Notes: generated by a model not told the origin, from the sequence alone. Positions 50,140 to 60,626 are shown, numbered from the stretch's first letter. The stretch: DNA of 64,000 bases from Streptomyces sannanensis (GCF_039536205.1 NZ_BAAAYL010000001.1:6448001-6512000); one strand, 5' to 3'. Made by a program: numbers and translations.

Positions 50140-51189
50140 GTGAAGAAGACCACAACCAAGCTCGCGGACGGCCGTGAGCTGATCTACTACGACAGCGATG
50201 AGAGCGCCGAGCGGGGTGCGCCCGACCTGCGCGGGCTGGAGAGCGTCGAAAGCCGCCCGGAGATCCGGAGGGACGCGGCGACCGGCGACTGGATAACCGT
50301 CGCATCCCACCGGCAGGGCCGTGTCCACCTTCCGCCGGCCGATGAGTGCCCGCTGTGTCCCTCCCGGGACGCGCGGCTCAGCGAGATCCCGGCCGGCGAC
50401 TACGAGGTGACGGTGTTCGAGAACCGCTTCCCGTCGTTGTCTTGCGAAGCCGGGCGATGCGAGGTGGTGTGCTTCACGCCCGACCACGGCGCGAGCTTCT
50501 CAGATCTCACTCCGGCGAGGGTCCGCCTGGTGCTGGACGCATGGGCGGACCGTACCGAGCGCTTGTCGAGCCTGCCGGGCGTCGAGCAGGTGTACTGCTT
50601 CGAGAACCGGGGCGCGGAGATCGGCGTGACGCTCGCTCACCCGCACGGTCAGATCTACGCCTTCCCCTTCGCGACGCCGCGCACCGCCAAGATGATCGCC
50701 GCCGCTGACGCCCACCGTGCCGCCACCGGCCGGAACCTCTTCGAGGATCTGCTCGCCTCCGAGCGCGCCGACGCCCATCGGGTGGTGCTGGCCGGCGAGT
50801 ACTGGACGGCCTTCGTGCCGTACGCCGCCCGCTGGCCGTACGAGGTGCACCTCTACCCCCACCGCCGCGTCCCCGACCTGACTCGTCTCACCGAAGCGGA
50901 GCGTGCCGAGTTCCCGGGCATCTATCTGGAACTGCTGCGCCGGTTCGACCGGCTGTTCGTCGAACCGGGGCAGTCGGCGCAGGCGTTTCCCACTCCGTAC
51001 ATCAGTGCCTGGCACCAGGCTCCCAGGACCGGCGGGGCGGAGCTCGCGCTGCATCTGGAGCTGTTCACCATCCGGCGCACCGCGGGCAAACTCAAGTTCC
51101 TCGCCGGGGTCGAATCCGGTATGGACGCGTTCGTCAACGACGTGATGCCCGAGGTGGCCGCACGACGTCTGCGCGGCGTCGCATCCTGA
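50140..51189 (+). CDS. galT: Galactose-1-phosphate uridylyltransferase
   Basis: A 349-residue protein from GTG 50140. It has the N-terminal zinc-type motif ECPLCPSRDARLSE, the segment EVTVFENRFPSL, and the active site GVTLAHPHGQIYAFPF with the nucleophilic His-Pro-His. The C-terminal region (FPTPYISAWHQAP, LHLELFTIRRT) is complete. It swaps UMP between UDP-glucose and galactose 1-phosphate in the Leloir pathway. Unlike most gal operons it is on its own strand and convergent with the deoR-galE-galK-deoR block, so it has its own promoter. Confidence 0.95.
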   Translation: MKKTTTKLADGRELIYYDSDESAERGAPDLRGLESVESRPEIRRDAATGDWITVASHRQGRVHLPPADECPLCPSRDARLSEIPAGDYEVTVFENRFPSLSCEAGRCEVVCFTPDHGASFSDLTPARVRLVLDAWADRTERLSSLPGVEQVYCFENRGAEIGVTLAHPHGQIYAFPFATPRTAKMIAAADAHRAATGRNLFEDLLASERADAHRVVLAGEYWTAFVPYAARWPYEVHLYPHRRVPDLTRLTEAERAEFPGIYLELLRRFDRLFVEPGQSAQAFPTPYISAWHQAPRTGGAELALHLELFTIRRTAGKLKFLAGVESGMDAFVNDVMPEVAARRLRGVAS

Positions 51190-51240
51190 CGTCCGTCCGG
51201 TCACGAGTGGTGCCGGCCTGGAACGGGCACGGCGGAATCG

Positions 51241-52050
51241 TCAGGACCTGCCGGTGTCCGCGAGGATCAGCTCGCCCACGGACTCACCCAGGACTGACCG
51301 CGCCTGTTCGTCCAGACCGTCGTCCGAAACGAAGTAGTCGATTTCGGACAGGGTAGCGAATCTGCTGAGCCCCACCACGCCCCACTTGCTGTGATCCGCG
51401 ACCACGGCGACCCGCCTGGCGGAGGAGATCAGTGCCTGGTTGGTCTGTGCCTCGGCGAGGTTGGGAGTCGTCAGGCCCGCGCGCTCGGACACGCCGTGGG
51501 CCCCGATGATCAGCAGATCCACATGCAACGAGCGGATCGCCTGGTCCGCCAGCGGGCCGACCAGGGCGGCCGACCTCGTCGGGAGGCCGCCCGTCAGCAG
51601 CAGCGTCGGAGCGTCGGCGCCCTGTTCCCGTCCCGCGTTCCGCAGGACTTCGGCGACGGGCAGTGAGTTGGTCAATACCGTGAGACGCGGTACGTGCACG
51701 AGCCCGGCCGCCACGGCGTAGGACGTCGTCCCCGCGGAGATCGCGACCACGCTTCCCGGTTCCACGAGGGCGACCGCAGCCGCGGCGACCGCCGCCTTGG
51801 CCGTCGACTCGAGGTTGACCTTGGCTTCGAATCCCGGTTCGTCGGCGGCGGTGCCGGAGGTCGCCACGGCACCGCCGTACACCTTTTTCACGGAGCCGTC
51901 GCGGGCCAGCGTGTCCAGGTCACGGCGGATGGTCATGTCCGAGACCCCGAGCTGGTCGACGAGATCGGCCACACGCACGGCTCCGTCGCGGCGCACGATG
52001 TCGCGGATGAGTGCCCTCCGTTGGGGCGCGAGCAGTCCTGCGTCCGTCAC
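51241..52050 (-). CDS. DeoR-family regulator of the galactose cluster (copy 1)
   Basis: A 269-residue protein from GTG 52050. The HTH is RVADLVDQLGVSDMTIRRDLDTLARDG, then the KKVYGGAV hinge. The ISOCOT sugar-phosphate domain follows with VVAISAGTTSYAVAAGL, LTVLTNSLPVAEVL, LLIIGAHGVSERAGLTTP and VVADHSKWGVVGLSRFA. It has exactly the length of copy 2 at 54.5 kb and near-identical motifs, so the two are paralogues bracketing galE-galK. It probably binds the AT-rich motifs near galT and galK and responds to galactose or a phosphate of it (inference). Confidence 0.92.
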   Translation of the reverse strand: MTDAGLLAPQRRALIRDIVRRDGAVRVADLVDQLGVSDMTIRRDLDTLARDGSVKKVYGGAVATSGTAADEPGFEAKVNLESTAKAAVAAAAVALVEPGSVVAISAGTTSYAVAAGLVHVPRLTVLTNSLPVAEVLRNAGREQGADAPTLLLTGGLPTRSAALVGPLADQAIRSLHVDLLIIGAHGVSERAGLTTPNLAEAQTNQALISSARRVAVVADHSKWGVVGLSRFATLSEIDYFVSDDGLDEQARSVLGESVGELILADTGRS

Positions 52051-52155
52051 GAGACCACCCTCGATCGTCTGTGCGCCGCCCCCATGCAGGAACTCCATGA
52101 TCAGCGCACGGAAAACATCACAAATCAACAGGCGTAGCCTACCTCGATCCGGAGG

Positions 52156-53340
<1,185 letters not shown>

Positions 53341-53383
53341 GGTGCGACCTCCCCACGGCGTTGTGCGGTCTTGTGTGACCAAC

Positions 53384-53401
53384 TGTGAACATGATCAAAC
53401 G
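53384..53401 (-). promoter_or_regulatory. Candidate operator between galE and galK
   Basis: On the minus strand CGTTTGATCATGTTCACAG shares TGATNCATGTTYA with TTGATTCATGTTTAAT upstream of galT. It lies about 45 bases before the galK start. Sharing of the motif by the two gal transcription units suggests a common DeoR-type regulator. Confidence 0.45.
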
Positions 53402-53423
53402 AGGCGCGGTGTTACGGCCGAGC

Positions 53424-54386
53424 CTATGCGCTGCCGCGCAGGGTGAACTTCCAGGCGTCGGCGACGATCCGGTCGAGTTCGGGGCGGCGGGCACGCCAGC
53501 CGAGTACCTCCTGGGCGCGGTCGGCCGAGGCGATCAGGACAGCCGGGTCGCCGGGGCGGCGTCCGCCGGTGACGACGGGGACCTTGCGCCCGGTGACGCG
53601 CTTCACCGATTCGATGACCTCGCGGACCGAGAAGCCGTTGCCGTTGCCCAGGTTGCAGATCAGGTGCTCACCGGATGTGGCCGCGTCCAGGGCGAGCACA
53701 TGGGCCTCGGCGAGGTCGGCGACGTGGACGTAGTCACGGACGCAGGTGCCGTCGGCGGTCGGATAGTCGTCGCCGAAGACGGTGATGTGCGGGCGCCGGC
53801 CGAGAGCGGCCTGGAAGACCAGCGGGATGAGGTGTGACTCGGGTTCGTGCCGCTCGCCGTACTTCCCGTACGCGCCCGCCACGTTGAAGTAGCGCAGCGA
53901 GACGGCGGCGAGTCCGTGGGCGACGCTCTCGCTGGTGATCAGGTGGTCGACGGCGAGCTTGGTGGCGCCGTAGGCGCTGGTCGGGGAGGTGCGGGCGGTT
54001 TCGGTGATCGGCACCTGTTCGGGCTCGCCATAGACGGCGGCGGTGGAGGAGAAGACCAGCTTGCGGACGCCGGCCTTGCGCATGGCGCCGATCAGTTCGA
54101 GCGAGCCGGCGACGTTGTTGCGCCAGTACTTCTCCGGGTCGGCGACGGACTCCGCGACCTGGGAGGCCGCGGCGAAGTGCAGTACTCCGGCGTAGGAGGC
54201 GTCGAGGATGCCGGCGGCGTCCTGGATCCGGCCGCGGACGAACTCGGCGCCGTCCGGGACGCCGTCCAGGAAGCCGGTGGAGACGTCGTCGAGCACGGTG
54301 ACCTGGTGGCCGGCCTCCAGCAGGTGCGCGGCGACGACGCTGCCGACATACCCGGCGCCACCCGTGACCAGGTACTTACTCACCAT
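53424..54386 (-). CDS. galE: UDP-glucose 4-epimerase
   Basis: A 320-residue extended SDR from ATG 54386. It has the NAD-binding KYLVTGGAGYVGSVVAAHLLE, the serine region LVFSSTAAVYGEPEQ, the Tyr-Lys pair in SAYGATKLAVDHL, RYFNVAGAYG and YPTADGTCVRDYVHVADLA. These are diagnostic of GalE. It interconverts UDP-galactose and UDP-glucose and closes the Leloir cycle with GalK and GalT. It lies 151 bases behind deoR copy 2 on the same strand. Confidence 0.96.
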   Translation of the reverse strand: MVSKYLVTGGAGYVGSVVAAHLLEAGHQVTVLDDVSTGFLDGVPDGAEFVRGRIQDAAGILDASYAGVLHFAAASQVAESVADPEKYWRNNVAGSLELIGAMRKAGVRKLVFSSTAAVYGEPEQVPITETARTSPTSAYGATKLAVDHLITSESVAHGLAAVSLRYFNVAGAYGKYGERHEPESHLIPLVFQAALGRRPHITVFGDDYPTADGTCVRDYVHVADLAEAHVLALDAATSGEHLICNLGNGNGFSVREVIESVKRVTGRKVPVVTGGRRPGDPAVLIASADRAQEVLGWRARRPELDRIVADAWKFTLRGSA

Positions 54387-54537
54387 GCGACCTCCCGGAT
54401 GCGACGCGCGCCACCCGCGGCCTGGAACGAGCGCCGGTGGCGATCTTGGGAATGCGACTTCAGGGGGAACAGTATCGAACGTGATTCAGCAAAAAACAAC
54501 AGAACGGGGGCGCTTGTCGCCCATGGAAGCGATCGTG

Positions 54538-55347
54538 TCAGGCGTCGGCCGCAGGGGCGACGATGAGCTCGCCCACTGCCCCGGCGAGGACCGAGCGGGC
54601 CTCCTCGGGCAGCCCGTCGTCGGTGACGTACCAGTCGATCTCGTCCAGTCGCGCGAAGCTGCTGAGGCCGATGACTCCCCACTTGGTGTGGTCCGCGACG
54701 ACGGCCACCCGGCGGGCCGCGGCGATCAGGGCGCGATTGGTCTGGGCCTCGGCGAGATGGGGGCTGGTCAGGCCCGCCCGCTCCGAGACGCCGTGCGCCC
54801 CCAGGATGAGCAGGTCGACGTGGAGTGAGCCGATCGTCCGGTCGGCCAGCGTTCCGACGAGCGCGGCGGACCGGGTGGGTGTGCCTCCGGTGAGCAGGAC
54901 CACGGGGGCGTCCCCCTTCCGCTCGCGGTCCGCAAGCCGAAGCGTTTCCGCGACGGGCAGTGAGTTGGTCAACACGGTCAGCCGCGGCACATCCAGCAGT
55001 CTGGCGGCAACAGCATGGGCGGTGGTACCGGCCGAGAGGGCGACGACGCTCCCGGGTTCCACCAGCGCCGCGGCAGCGTCCGCGATGGCCGCCTTCGCCG
55101 CCCGTTCCCACGCGGACTCGGCCTCGAAGGCGTGCTCTTCCGCGCCGGCGCCGGACACGGCGACAGCACCGCCGTGCACCTTTCGCACCGCCCCGCTGCG
55201 GGCCAGCGCATCGAGGTCACGGCGGATCGTCATGTCGGAGACGCCCAGTCGGCCGACGAGCTCCGCCACCCGCACAGCACCGTCCCGGCGCACCGCCTCC
55301 AGGATGATTGCCTGCCGCTGATGGGCCAGCAGTCCCTGATCCGCCAC
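54538..55347 (-). CDS. DeoR-family regulator of the galactose cluster (copy 2)
   Basis: A 269-residue protein from GTG 55347, head gene of the minus-strand gal block. It has HTH VAELVGRLGVSDMTIRRDLDALARSG and the RKVHGGAV hinge, then VVALSAGTTAHAVAARL, LTVLTNSLPVAETL, LLILGAHGVSERAGLTSP and VVADHTKWGVIGLSSFA. It parallels copy 1 motif for motif at equal length. Having two such regulators around galE-galK suggests tandem duplication or separate effectors. Which sites each binds is unknown. Confidence 0.92.
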   Translation of the reverse strand: MADQGLLAHQRQAIILEAVRRDGAVRVAELVGRLGVSDMTIRRDLDALARSGAVRKVHGGAVAVSGAGAEEHAFEAESAWERAAKAAIADAAAALVEPGSVVALSAGTTAHAVAARLLDVPRLTVLTNSLPVAETLRLADRERKGDAPVVLLTGGTPTRSAALVGTLADRTIGSLHVDLLILGAHGVSERAGLTSPHLAEAQTNRALIAAARRVAVVADHTKWGVIGLSSFARLDEIDWYVTDDGLPEEARSVLAGAVGELIVAPAADA

Positions 55348-55448
55348 GAGACTCCCCGATCACCCCGGGCGGGCACGTCACGCACCTGCCCTGGAAGGCC
55401 AGGCTACGTCGGGAATCACCAGAAACGAACAGGATGCTCCCGCGGTCA

Positions 55449-55720
55449 GCCGGTGCTCTCGCAGACGATCAGCTCCGCGGACAGCGGCATCCCCTCGCCC
55501 GCCGCGCACCTGGGCCAACAGCCGGACCGAGCTGAGCCGCGGTGCAGCATCCTGTACATCGGTATGTCGTGGAAGCCGACGACGGCGACGTCCCGGCCGA
55601 CGGCCAGGTCTTGGCGCGGATGGCCTCGTAGGGGGTGAGCGCCGGCATGTCGCTGCCGCCGGCGATCGCGGCGCAGGGGGAGCGGGCTGACCGGTCCGGC
55701 TGGTAGCCGAGCCGAAGGAT
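55449..55720 (-). pseudogene. LacI-family regulator remnant with internal deletion and frameshift
   Basis: Reading the minus strand, LGYQPDRSARS (the hinge region of LacI proteins) is joined directly to AAIAGGSDMPALTPYEAIRAK. After a frame change comes VGRDVAVVGFHDIPMYRML and finally PLSAELIVCESTG-stop, the usual end of LacI-type regulators. The HTH and most of the ligand domain are missing. I infer a deleted and frameshifted copy, perhaps of another sugar regulator once beside the gal cluster. Confidence 0.65.
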
Positions 55721-55745
55721 TTTCGTTCTCGAGGCGTGTGCCGCG

Positions 55746-55980
55746 TCAGGCTTCCCGGCCGGAGCCGCGCCGGGCCTCGCGCAGCGCGTCGGCGAGCCGG
55801 GCCGCCGTTTCCGGGCTCGTGCTCGCGTGCGGCGAGAGGCGGATCCAGTCGCCGCGCAGGGCCGTGACGAGGCCGGCCTCGGTCAGCGTGCGGTGCACCG
55901 CGGCCGGATCGGCCCCGGGGAGCCGCAGCCGGGCGATCCCGCTTCCCGTCCCGCCGGCCGTCTCGGCGCCCGCCGGGAAG
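55746..55980 (-). pseudogene. C-terminal fragment of a class V aminotransferase-like PLP enzyme
   Basis: About 78 codons encode GTGSGIARLRLPGADPAAVH, EAGLVTALRGDWIRLSPHAS and PETAARLADALREARRG-, the C-terminal small domain of class V aminotransferase/kynureninase-fold proteins (the RGDWIRLSPH motif is typical). The PLP domain is absent; the fragment starts directly at the stop of the VWA gene. I infer a truncation during rearrangement. Confidence 0.65.
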
Positions 55981-55986
55981 CCGGTG

Positions 55987-57342
55987 TCAGACCGGGAGCA
56001 GCCGGGCGACGAGGTCGCCGACCTGCTTGGCGTTGCGGCACTCGTGCATGTCGACCAGGGACGCGTAGGCGAGGGCCACGGAGTCGCCGGTCGGCCACAG
56101 CGAGGCCTGCTCCGGGTTGAGCCAGTGCACCCTGCGGGCTTTTTCGGCGATGGCGCGCAGCGCGGGGAGGTTGGGGTCGGCCCTGTTCGTACGGGCGTCG
56201 CCGAGGATGAAGACGGTGGTGCGCGGGTCGACCACGTCGGCGTACCGCTCGGCGAACTCGCCCAGGGCGGTGCCGTAGTCGCTGCTGCCGTGCCAACCGG
56301 CCACCGCCGCCTCGGACAGGATGCGGTCGGCGAGGCCCCCGGGGTCCGCCGTGCCGCGCCGGATCAGGTCGGTCACCTCGTCGACGCGGTTGACGAAGGC
56401 GAAGACGCGGATCTTGCTGAACTGGTCGTGCAGGGCCTGGACCAGCAGCATGGTGAAGTTCGAGAAGCCCGCCACCGAACCGGACACATCGCACAGCAGC
56501 ACCAGCTCGGGCCGCGCCGGAGGCCGGCGGCGCAGGACGGGCCGCATCGGGACGCCGCCCGTCGACAGCGAACCGCGCAGGGTCCGCCGCAGATCGATCC
56601 GCCCCCGCGCCGCACGGCGGCGACGGGCCGTCAGACGGGTGGCGAGCTTACGGGCCAGCGGGTGAACCACGCTGCGCAGTTCGTCGAGCCGGGCGCGGTC
56701 GGCGTACAGGAAGTCGACGCGGTCGGCGGTGGGAGCGACGGCGCGCCGAGCGATTTCGTCCGTACCGCGCCGCTCGGCGACCCGGCGGCGCGCCTCGACG
56801 CGCACCAACTCCCGGAAATCCTCGATACGGCGCCGGATCTCGTCGTCCACCAGCCGGTCGGTGAACGCGGCGTCCGTACCCTGCCGAACTGTCGTGCGTA
56901 CCTGGACCAGCAGGGTCTGCGGCCGCAGCCGCTCCAGGGTCTGGTGAGCCGACCAGCCCTCCGAGGCCGAAGAGGAGCCGTAACCCCCGAGGCTCGCGAC
57001 GGCCTCTCCCGCCAACTGGCCCATCATCGCCCGGTCGTCTGCGGCGAGCGCGGCAACCAGCCGGTCGCGCAGCCCGGCCCTGTCCGTGTGCTGTTCCGGC
57101 GGCCGACGCGTGAGCGGGAAGTACAGGTCGAAGACCGGGTCGAAGACGGCCCGCTGCCCCTCGCTGTGCAGCAGCGAGGCCGCCAGCCCCTCCCGCAGAC
57201 GCTCCCGGTCGGTCAGCCCCAGCACCTCGACGACCTGGGCGGCGTCCACGGTCTCGCCCGTACCGATGCGGATGCCATGACCCCGCAGCACCTGGACCAT
57301 TCCTGTCAGGCGCTCCGCGATACCGGTCGCCGGGATGCTCAC
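55987..57342 (-). CDS. VWA-domain (CoxE-like) protein, partner of the MoxR ATPase
   Basis: A 451-residue protein from GTG 57342. The C-terminal half is a CoxE-type von Willebrand A domain with the MIDAS motif LVLLCDVSGSVAGFSNF (Asp-x-Ser-x-Ser), and the later TTVFILGDARTNRADPN. The N-terminal half is a helical region typical of this group (TADRVDFLYADRARL, RRVAERRGTDEIAR). It overlaps the MoxR gene by four bases (GTGA). MoxR-VWA pairs act as metal-insertion or protein-maturation machines; here no cofactor enzyme is adjacent, so the client is unknown. Confidence 0.9.
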   Translation of the reverse strand: MSIPATGIAERLTGMVQVLRGHGIRIGTGETVDAAQVVEVLGLTDRERLREGLAASLLHSEGQRAVFDPVFDLYFPLTRRPPEQHTDRAGLRDRLVAALAADDRAMMGQLAGEAVASLGGYGSSSASEGWSAHQTLERLRPQTLLVQVRTTVRQGTDAAFTDRLVDDEIRRRIEDFRELVRVEARRRVAERRGTDEIARRAVAPTADRVDFLYADRARLDELRSVVHPLARKLATRLTARRRRAARGRIDLRRTLRGSLSTGGVPMRPVLRRRPPARPELVLLCDVSGSVAGFSNFTMLLVQALHDQFSKIRVFAFVNRVDEVTDLIRRGTADPGGLADRILSEAAVAGWHGSSDYGTALGEFAERYADVVDPRTTVFILGDARTNRADPNLPALRAIAEKARRVHWLNPEQASLWPTGDSVALAYASLVDMHECRNAKQVGDLVARLLPV

Positions 57343-58208
57343 ACCGCCTCCAGGTCGAGCTTGGCCGCCGCCTTGACGATGTCGTCCTGGTGCTTGAGGA
57401 GTACACCGAGGCTGTCCCGCACGACCGTCTCGTCCAGCGTGCCGGCGCCCAGTGCCAGCAGCGTACGCGCCCAGTCGATGGTCTCCGCGACCGACGGAAC
57501 CTTGCGCAGGTCCATCGCGCGCAGGGCACCGACCACCCGCACCACGGACGTGGCGAGTGCCTCGTCGAGTCCCGGCACCTTCATCCGTACGATCCGGCGC
57601 TCCAACTCCTCGTCGGGGAAGTCGACATGGAGAAACAGGCAGCGGCGGCGCAGGGCCTCGGAGAGTTCACGGCTCGCGTTCGAGGTGAGGACCACGAAGG
57701 GACGGCGGGTCGCGGTGATCGTGCCCAGCTCCGGCACTGTCACCTGGAAGTCGCTGAGTACTTCGAGGAGCAGCCCCTCGACCTCGACATCCGCCTTGTC
57801 GGTCTCGTCGATCAGCAGGACGGTCGGTTCCTCGCCGCGTATCGCGGTGAGGAGAGGGCGGGGGAGCAGGAACTCCTCACCGAAGATGTCCGTACGCGTC
57901 TCGTCCCAGGTCTCGTCCCGGCCCGCGGTGATCCGCAGCAGTTGCTTGGCGTGGTTCCACTCGTACAGCGCGCGGGACTCGTCGACGCCCTCGTAGCACT
58001 GGAGCCGGACCAGGCGGGCGTCCGCGACCTGGGCGACCGCCTTGGCCAGTTCCGTCTTGCCGACGCCCGCGGGGCCCTCCACCAGCAGCGGCTTGCCCAG
58101 GCGGTCGGCCAGAAAGACCGTGGTGGCGACGGCCGGCGACGCCAGATAGCCGGTCTCGGCGAGGCGCGCGGCGACGTCGTCCACCGATGTGAAGTACCCG
58201 GTCGTCAT
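57339..58208 (-). CDS. MoxR-family AAA+ ATPase
   Basis: A 289-residue protein from ATG 58208. The AAA+ core reads KPLLVEGPAGVGKTELAKAVA (Walker A), VLLIDETDKADVEVEG (Walker B), PFVVLTSNASRELSEALRRRC (sensor 1, Arg finger) and the lid WARTLLALGAGTLDE. It is coupled to the downstream VWA gene by GTGA. MoxR proteins remodel or load cofactors into client complexes with their VWA partners. Upstream, 137 bases away, an AlkB-like gene diverges from it. Confidence 0.93.
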   Translation of the reverse strand: MTTGYFTSVDDVAARLAETGYLASPAVATTVFLADRLGKPLLVEGPAGVGKTELAKAVAQVADARLVRLQCYEGVDESRALYEWNHAKQLLRITAGRDETWDETRTDIFGEEFLLPRPLLTAIRGEEPTVLLIDETDKADVEVEGLLLEVLSDFQVTVPELGTITATRRPFVVLTSNASRELSEALRRRCLFLHVDFPDEELERRIVRMKVPGLDEALATSVVRVVGALRAMDLRKVPSVAETIDWARTLLALGAGTLDETVVRDSLGVLLKHQDDIVKAAAKLDLEAV

Positions 58209-58345
58209 GTGGTGTTCTCCCCGTGGATCTCCTTGATGGCCCTTGTACCTGATCAGCTCTTCGAGCAGGTCCACAACACGGAGACATCGTTTGCGTCGCA
58301 TGTCACGATGTCGCTCACTTGTTCGGTTCTGGTTACGCTGAAGGC

Positions 58346-58975
58346 ATGTCCGCACCTCTCCAGGGCTCGCTGTTCGACCAGACCCACGACATCGGCCTCG
58401 GCCCACTGGAGGGCGTCCGGCGGACCGTGCTCGGTGACGGGGCCTGGATCGACCTGCTGCGCGGCTGGCTCCACGGGGCGGACGCCCTGTTCGAGGAGCT
58501 GGCGACGTCCGTGCGGTGGCGGGCCGAGCGGCGGCACATGTACGAGCGGGAAGTGGACGTACCCCGGCTGCTCGCCTTCTTCGGGGAGCAGGACCCGCTG
58601 CCGCACCCCGTCCTGGAGGAGGCCCGGGCAGCGCTCAGTGCGTACTACGCCGAGGAGCTGCGCGAGCCCTTCACCACGGCCGGGCTCTGCTACTACCGCG
58701 ACGGGCGGGACAGTGTCGCCTGGCACGGTGACAGGAACGGCCGCTCCTCCCGCGAGGACACCATGATCGCAATCCTCTCGGTGGGCGACCCGCGCGATCT
58801 CGCCCTGCGCCCCCGTGGGGGAGGGGCCACCGCGATGCGGCTGCCGCTCGGACACGGCGACCTCGTCGTGATGGGCGGTTCCTGCCAGCGAACCTGGGAA
58901 CATGCGGTCCCCAAATCCACCCGTGCCGTCGGCCCCCGCATCAGCATCCAGTACCGCCCGCACGGAGTGGGCTGA
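58346..58975 (+). CDS. AlkB-like 2-oxoglutarate/Fe(II) dioxygenase
   Basis: A 209-residue protein from ATG 58346. The HxD iron motif is in SVAWHGDRNGRSS, the distal His in RTWEHAVPKS, and the 2-oxoglutarate Arg in GPRISIQYR, with TAGLCYYRDGRD and VMGGSCQRTWEH framing the core. This matches AlkB-family nucleic acid demethylases, which repair methylated bases. The N-terminus lacks the longer nucleotide-recognition lid region of E. coli AlkB and resembles other actinobacterial alpha-ketoglutarate-dependent dioxygenases. It is divergent from moxR. Confidence 0.87.
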   Translation: MSAPLQGSLFDQTHDIGLGPLEGVRRTVLGDGAWIDLLRGWLHGADALFEELATSVRWRAERRHMYEREVDVPRLLAFFGEQDPLPHPVLEEARAALSAYYAEELREPFTTAGLCYYRDGRDSVAWHGDRNGRSSREDTMIAILSVGDPRDLALRPRGGGATAMRLPLGHGDLVVMGGSCQRTWEHAVPKSTRAVGPRISIQYRPHGVG

Positions 58976-59130
58976 ACCGCCCGGGCGGGTCCAGCCTCCC
59001 GGTTACGGCTCACGGCCGGACCCGGTGCCGTCGAAGGCCGGTATGAACACCGTGCGCATCACTCTGTCGCATGCCGATGTGGCGGGGACCCTGCCGGCGG
59101 CTCGCCCGGATCCGGGCGTGGTCGTGCCGC

Positions 59131-60591
59131 TCAGCTCAGCCAGATCTCCCGGACCGGGCGCAGCGCGTCCGGCTCCACGGCCGGTTCGGTGTCCCACACC
59201 ATCGTCTCCCGCCGGTCCACGGTGTATCGCGGCCAGACCGTGCCCGGGTCGAGGTCGCGGACGAAGGAGACCCAGGCCGCGTGCATGGCGTCGGCCAGGT
59301 TCTGCGGCGGGTTGTCGCCCGCGGCCGCGGCGACGGCCTCGGCGTCCAGCAGATCGAAGGCGAACGGCAGGTCCAGGCAGTGGAAGGCCAGCCCCTGAGT
59401 CCCGGGTGCGGCCGAGGGCCAGGCGAACTCGTAGAGCCAGGTGGGAAGTTCACGCGCGGCGCGGGCCTCGGCGATGGCCAGGGAGGGGGCCCGGAAGGTG
59501 ACGTCGGTGGTGGCCTGGCCCATCAGCGCGTCGGGGGCGGCCTCCTGGTGATGGTCGAGGAAGGAACGGGTGCGGGGCTCGTCCAGGCCCATGGCGGCGA
59601 GCATCGCGCGGGCCGCCTCCTCGGTGGCGCCGGGGAAGGGGACGGCGTTGAACTCGTGCCGGGTGAAGCCGAGCATCAGCGGGACGTCCGTGCCCGTGGC
59701 CGCGGCGGTGAGTGTGTCCATGACCGGTTCGGGGATCAGTGTCCCGTCGGCGAAGGGTGCCAGGACCAGCATCGGCAGGCCGTCGCGGTCCGGGCCGGGG
59801 ACGGCCAGGGCGTCCTGGTAGGTGAGGAGTTCGTCGTCGGTCCTGTCGCGCAGCGCGGCGGCGGTGGCGGGGACGCCGGTACGAGAGGTGAACAGCTTGG
59901 ACACGGTGAGGGCCACCGACCGGTCCTCCGGCTGCATCACGGCGCCGGAGACGGAGATCGCGCCGCGGAACAGCTCCCTGGCGGACGGAGTGGCGAGCAG
60001 CGTCTGGACGGCGCCGCCGCCCGCGGACTGCCCGGCGACGGTGACCTTCGCCGGGTCGCCGCCGAAGGCCGCGATGTTGTCGCGCACCCAGGTGAGGGCG
60101 GCGATCCAGTCGAGTACGCCACGGTTGTCGGGGGCGTCCTCCAGATGCAGGAAGCCTTCGATGCCGAGCCGGTAGCCGAGCGAGACGAGCACGACACCGT
60201 CCCGGTTGAATGCCGCGCCGTCGTACCAGGGGCTGGCCGCGGACCCGGCGACGAAGCCGCCGCCGTGGATCCACACGAGTACGGGAAGTCGTGCGTCGGA
60301 GGAGACGTCGGGCGTGAACACATTGAGGTTCAGCGTGCCTTCACCCGGGATGGTCGGCTCGGGGATGGTGGTGACCTCGGCGAAGGGGCGGCGCTGAGCG
60401 GTGGGGCCGTACGCGGTGGCGTCCAGCGGCTCGGTCCAAGGCTCGGGCGGTTCGGGCGCGGCGAAGCGGAGATCGCCGACCGGGGGCTTTGCGTAGGGGA
60501 TGCCGAGGAACCGTACGCCCGTACTGCGGCGTTCGCCGCGGACGGGGCCGCGTGCGGTGCGGACGACGAGGTGGTCGGCGGAGGTGGTCAT
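59131..60591 (-). CDS. Type B carboxylesterase
   Basis: A 486-residue protein from ATG 60591. It shows the family start VVRTARGPVRGERR plus FLGIPYAKPPVGDLRF, the oxyanion motif PVLVWIHGGGFVAGS, the nucleophile in KVTVAGQSAGGGAVQTLL and a His in GLAFHCLDLPF near the C-terminus. There is no signal peptide, so it is cytoplasmic. Carboxylesterases of this type cleave a range of esters (p-nitrobenzyl-esterase group). It is divergent from a ROK-family fragment, not otherwise linked. Confidence 0.92.
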   Translation of the reverse strand: MTTSADHLVVRTARGPVRGERRSTGVRFLGIPYAKPPVGDLRFAAPEPPEPWTEPLDATAYGPTAQRRPFAEVTTIPEPTIPGEGTLNLNVFTPDVSSDARLPVLVWIHGGGFVAGSAASPWYDGAAFNRDGVVLVSLGYRLGIEGFLHLEDAPDNRGVLDWIAALTWVRDNIAAFGGDPAKVTVAGQSAGGGAVQTLLATPSARELFRGAISVSGAVMQPEDRSVALTVSKLFTSRTGVPATAAALRDRTDDELLTYQDALAVPGPDRDGLPMLVLAPFADGTLIPEPVMDTLTAAATGTDVPLMLGFTRHEFNAVPFPGATEEAARAMLAAMGLDEPRTRSFLDHHQEAAPDALMGQATTDVTFRAPSLAIAEARAARELPTWLYEFAWPSAAPGTQGLAFHCLDLPFAFDLLDAEAVAAAAGDNPPQNLADAMHAAWVSFVRDLDPGTVWPRYTVDRRETMVWDTEPAVEPDALRPVREIWLS

Positions 60592-60626
60592 GATCGGCTG
60601 CTCCTGGGGTGGGCCGGCGCGGGTCA

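Noticed and set aside
55738..57996. 752-codon plus-strand frame opposite the VWA and MoxR genes
   Set aside because: Antisense to two well-supported, coupled genes and without any domain.
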